Shown here in pieces: positions 5,780 to 7,111 of a DNA stretch of 7,111 nucleotides; within the stretch, counting starts at the first letter, position 1, and every line of letters starts with the position of its first letter. The notes below the pieces were generated by a model. The model was not told where the DNA came from, searched no databases, and saw nothing but the letters and a program-made list of their open reading frames with translations. Source of the stretch: Prevotellaceae bacterium (GTDB lineage: Bacteria > Bacteroidota > Bacteroidia > Bacteroidales > Bacteroidaceae). The position numbers and the translations under genes were made by a program. The DNA lies in assembly GCA_022508635.1 (NCBI GenBank), contig JAFLUV010000122.1, positions 1-7,111 of the forward strand, in the 5' to 3' direction.

Positions 5780-6506
5780 GACGCTTGCCGGTTATAGACT
5801 ATCCATCTGCTCCAGTGCGGATGGATTTTCTTTTTCTGTATGTAGCATGTTGGATGGTTCTGTTGTTCAGACCGACCTCTATCCCGTCTCCCAACCTTCA
5901 AAGGCAGGCGAGGTGTTGCAACGTGCCCTGCAGAAATCTTATCTGATGGACTACCGCTTCCAGGCGGTGGAGCTCATCCACGATACGCCTTCCACCACCG
6001 TTCCCTTGGAGCATTTCAGCAAAAGCGACATGCTGGCATTCTATCGTCTGTGTTTCCCCAGACAGCAAGCCAGCCTTTCCGACATGCAGTACTGTATACT
6101 CTCGTCGCTCGAGGTGGTTGTCATCTTCCGACTTGACCGGAACATCCTGCGCATCGTACAAGCACGCTATCCCGACGTAAAGGTCTGCTGCAGCGAGGCA
6201 CAGCAGTTAGAAGACTTTGCCGCCATGCAGGAGAGGCGTCCTGTTCCTGCCGACTCTCAGCAGCGCGATGCCTATGTCCGTTTTGGCGAGAAGCAGTTCT
6301 TTGTGGCAGTCTTTTCCCGCGGCACGTTGCTGTACGCCGGTTCGCAGGCAGCTGACAACGACAGCGACCGTACTTTCCTGCTGCTTGGTATTTGGAAAGC
6401 GCTTGACATGCATGCCACGCGCGACGTTTGCCACATACAGGGTGCTTCGGCCGAACTGCAGGAAACGATAGGGGAATACCTGCTTAACATTGTCGGACAC
6501 GGATAA
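5760..6506 (+). CDS. DUF3822 family protein
   Basis: A 248-aa protein recognised as DUF3822 by its N-terminal YRLSI-x4-DGFSFSV pattern (residues 12-27), its HDTPSTTVPLEHF segment (74-86, the family's 'x-TxVP' region) and its position directly before rsmD, where I recall DUF3822 in many Bacteroidetes. The C-terminal half has a second motif set (KQFFVAVFSRGTLLYAGSQ, 178-196; FLLLGIWKALDMHATRDVCHIQGAS, 206-230). From memory, unverified here, a structural-genomics member of this family shows an actin-like ATPase fold, and the two-lobed motif pattern would fit. No signal peptide or membrane segment is visible, so it is probably cytoplasmic. The start is ATG 5760, which leaves 11 residues before YRLSI as in relatives and places the start codon inside the end of the upstream gene. 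ATG 5730 is possible but would give a 50-nt overlap. The biological function is unknown. Confidence 0.85.
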   Translation: MLATGSKTLAGYRLSICSSADGFSFSVCSMLDGSVVQTDLYPVSQPSKAGEVLQRALQKSYLMDYRFQAVELIHDTPSTTVPLEHFSKSDMLAFYRLCFPRQQASLSDMQYCILSSLEVVVIFRLDRNILRIVQARYPDVKVCCSEAQQLEDFAAMQERRPVPADSQQRDAYVRFGEKQFFVAVFSRGTLLYAGSQAADNDSDRTFLLLGIWKALDMHATRDVCHIQGASAELQETIGEYLLNIVGHG

Positions 6507-6536
6507 TTCAAACCTTTACCTAACATTGTCAAACCT
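6485..6536. repeat. Short interleaved direct repeats at the DUF3822-rsmD junction
   Basis: The 10-mer taacattgtc occurs at 6485-6494 (inside the last codons of DUF3822) and again at 6521-6530. The 8-mer tcaaacct occurs at 6508-6515 and 6529-6536. The second copies abut and share two bases, so the spacer looks like a patchwork copy of nearby sequence. I can assign no function to it. Confidence 0.5.
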
Positions 6537-6576
6537 GCTCCGTCCGTACTGACCGAGCCAATTTTACCTTTCACCC

Positions 6577-7110
6577 GTGCGTATCATTACAGGAAAATAT
6601 CGTGGCAGGCATTTCGAAGTGCCTCGTTCCTTCCAGGCTCGTCCAACGACAGACTTCGCCAAGGAAAATCTCTTCAATGTCCTACAGGCATATCTTGATT
6701 TCAGCGAGGAGCCGACAGCCCTTGACCTCTTTTCTGGGACGGGAAGCATTACGCTCGAGCTCGTCAGCCGTGGCTGTGGCCATGTTGTCAGCGTAGAGCT
6801 TGACGTACGCCACCACCGCCTCATCAAGCAATTTGTCGATAAGCTGCAAGACACGGCGGCTATGCCCGTTCGTGCCGATGTCTTCCAGTTCGTAGCGAAG
6901 TGCCGCGAGCAGTTCGACTTCATTTTTGCCGACCCGCCGTATACTTTGCCGCAGATACCAGAACTTCCCGACATCATCTTGGGTAGGAATTTGCTCAAGG
7001 ATGATGGCTTGTTTGTGTTGGAGCACGGCAAGCAAAACGACTTCTCCGCCCACCCTCGATTCGTGGAGCATCGCAGCTACGGCAGCGTCAATTTCTCTTT
7101 CTTCCAGTAG
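6577..7110 (+). CDS. rsmD: 16S rRNA (guanine966-N2)-methyltransferase (RsmD)
   Basis: A SAM-dependent methyltransferase that adds a methyl group to N2 of G966 in 16S rRNA (E. coli numbering) during 30S assembly. The protein is 177 aa, within the usual 175-200. Visible motifs are MRIITGKYRGR (1-11, the family's N-terminal signature), RPTTDFAKENLFNVL (22-36), the SAM-binding LDLFSGTGSITLE (49-61), VVSVELD (70-76, acidic residue for ribose binding) and the catalytic DPPY (119-122), followed by LFVLEHGK (145-152). The start codon is GTG (6577). No in-frame ATG exists upstream before the TGA at 6550-6552, and the GTG gives exactly the family N-terminus. The gene is complete, with TAG at 7108-7110. 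A 70-nt gap separates it from DUF3822, with no TAnnTTTG box seen there, so it is probably co-transcribed with the upstream genes. Confidence 0.97.
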   Translation: MRIITGKYRGRHFEVPRSFQARPTTDFAKENLFNVLQAYLDFSEEPTALDLFSGTGSITLELVSRGCGHVVSVELDVRHHRLIKQFVDKLQDTAAMPVRADVFQFVAKCREQFDFIFADPPYTLPQIPELPDIILGRNLLKDDGLFVLEHGKQNDFSAHPRFVEHRSYGSVNFSFFQ

Positions 7111-7111
7111 C

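Noticed and set aside
6564..7031. Minus-strand open frame opposite rsmD
   Set aside because: Antisense to the SAM-binding and DPPY motifs of rsmD; its translation is low complexity and Ser/Arg-rich.

Overview
The window reads as a chromosomal segment from a member of the Bacteroidales, most likely Prevotella or a close relative. The reasons are Bacteroidetes-type promoter boxes (TAnnTTTG), A-rich leaders without Shine-Dalgarno sequences, a Bacteroidales-style RmlB with the HHLAYG segment before its active-site Tyr, an OmpA-like porin of the Prevotella type, and a DUF3822-rsmD gene pair. This assignment is inferred from sequence character and memory of the families, not from a search.

There are two transcription blocks. 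The left block (positions 1-4995) lies entirely on the minus strand. Read in transcription order, it holds a RecD/Dda-like SF1 helicase (4995-3511), an AT-rich spacer with a promoter, then rmlD (3374-2430), rmlC (2439-1870) and rmlB (1835-699), followed by the first 215 codons of an outer-membrane beta-barrel protein (647 to the left edge). The three rml genes are packed as an operon: rmlD and rmlC overlap by 10 nt, and rmlC and rmlB are 34 nt apart. Together they carry out the last three steps from dTDP-glucose to dTDP-L-rhamnose, a precursor for surface polysaccharide. rmlA, which makes dTDP-glucose, is not in the window.

The right block (5090-7110) lies on the plus strand and diverges from the helicase. 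It holds a conserved single-pass membrane protein with a pilin-like layout, a DUF3822 protein whose start codon lies inside the end of the previous gene, and a complete rsmD with a GTG start. RsmD methylates G966 of 16S rRNA.

Most of the window is ordinary housekeeping and surface-sugar biosynthesis. The points most worth a second look are the overlapping membrane-protein/DUF3822 pair (a possible pilin-like plus actin-fold partnership), two short hydrophilic in-frame inserts in otherwise conserved enzymes (RmlD and the helicase), a tandem duplication across the rmlC-rmlB junction, and face-to-face promoter boxes in the divergent spacer. I see no mobile element, CRISPR array, tRNA or rRNA. No gene-free stretch exceeds about 140 bases.
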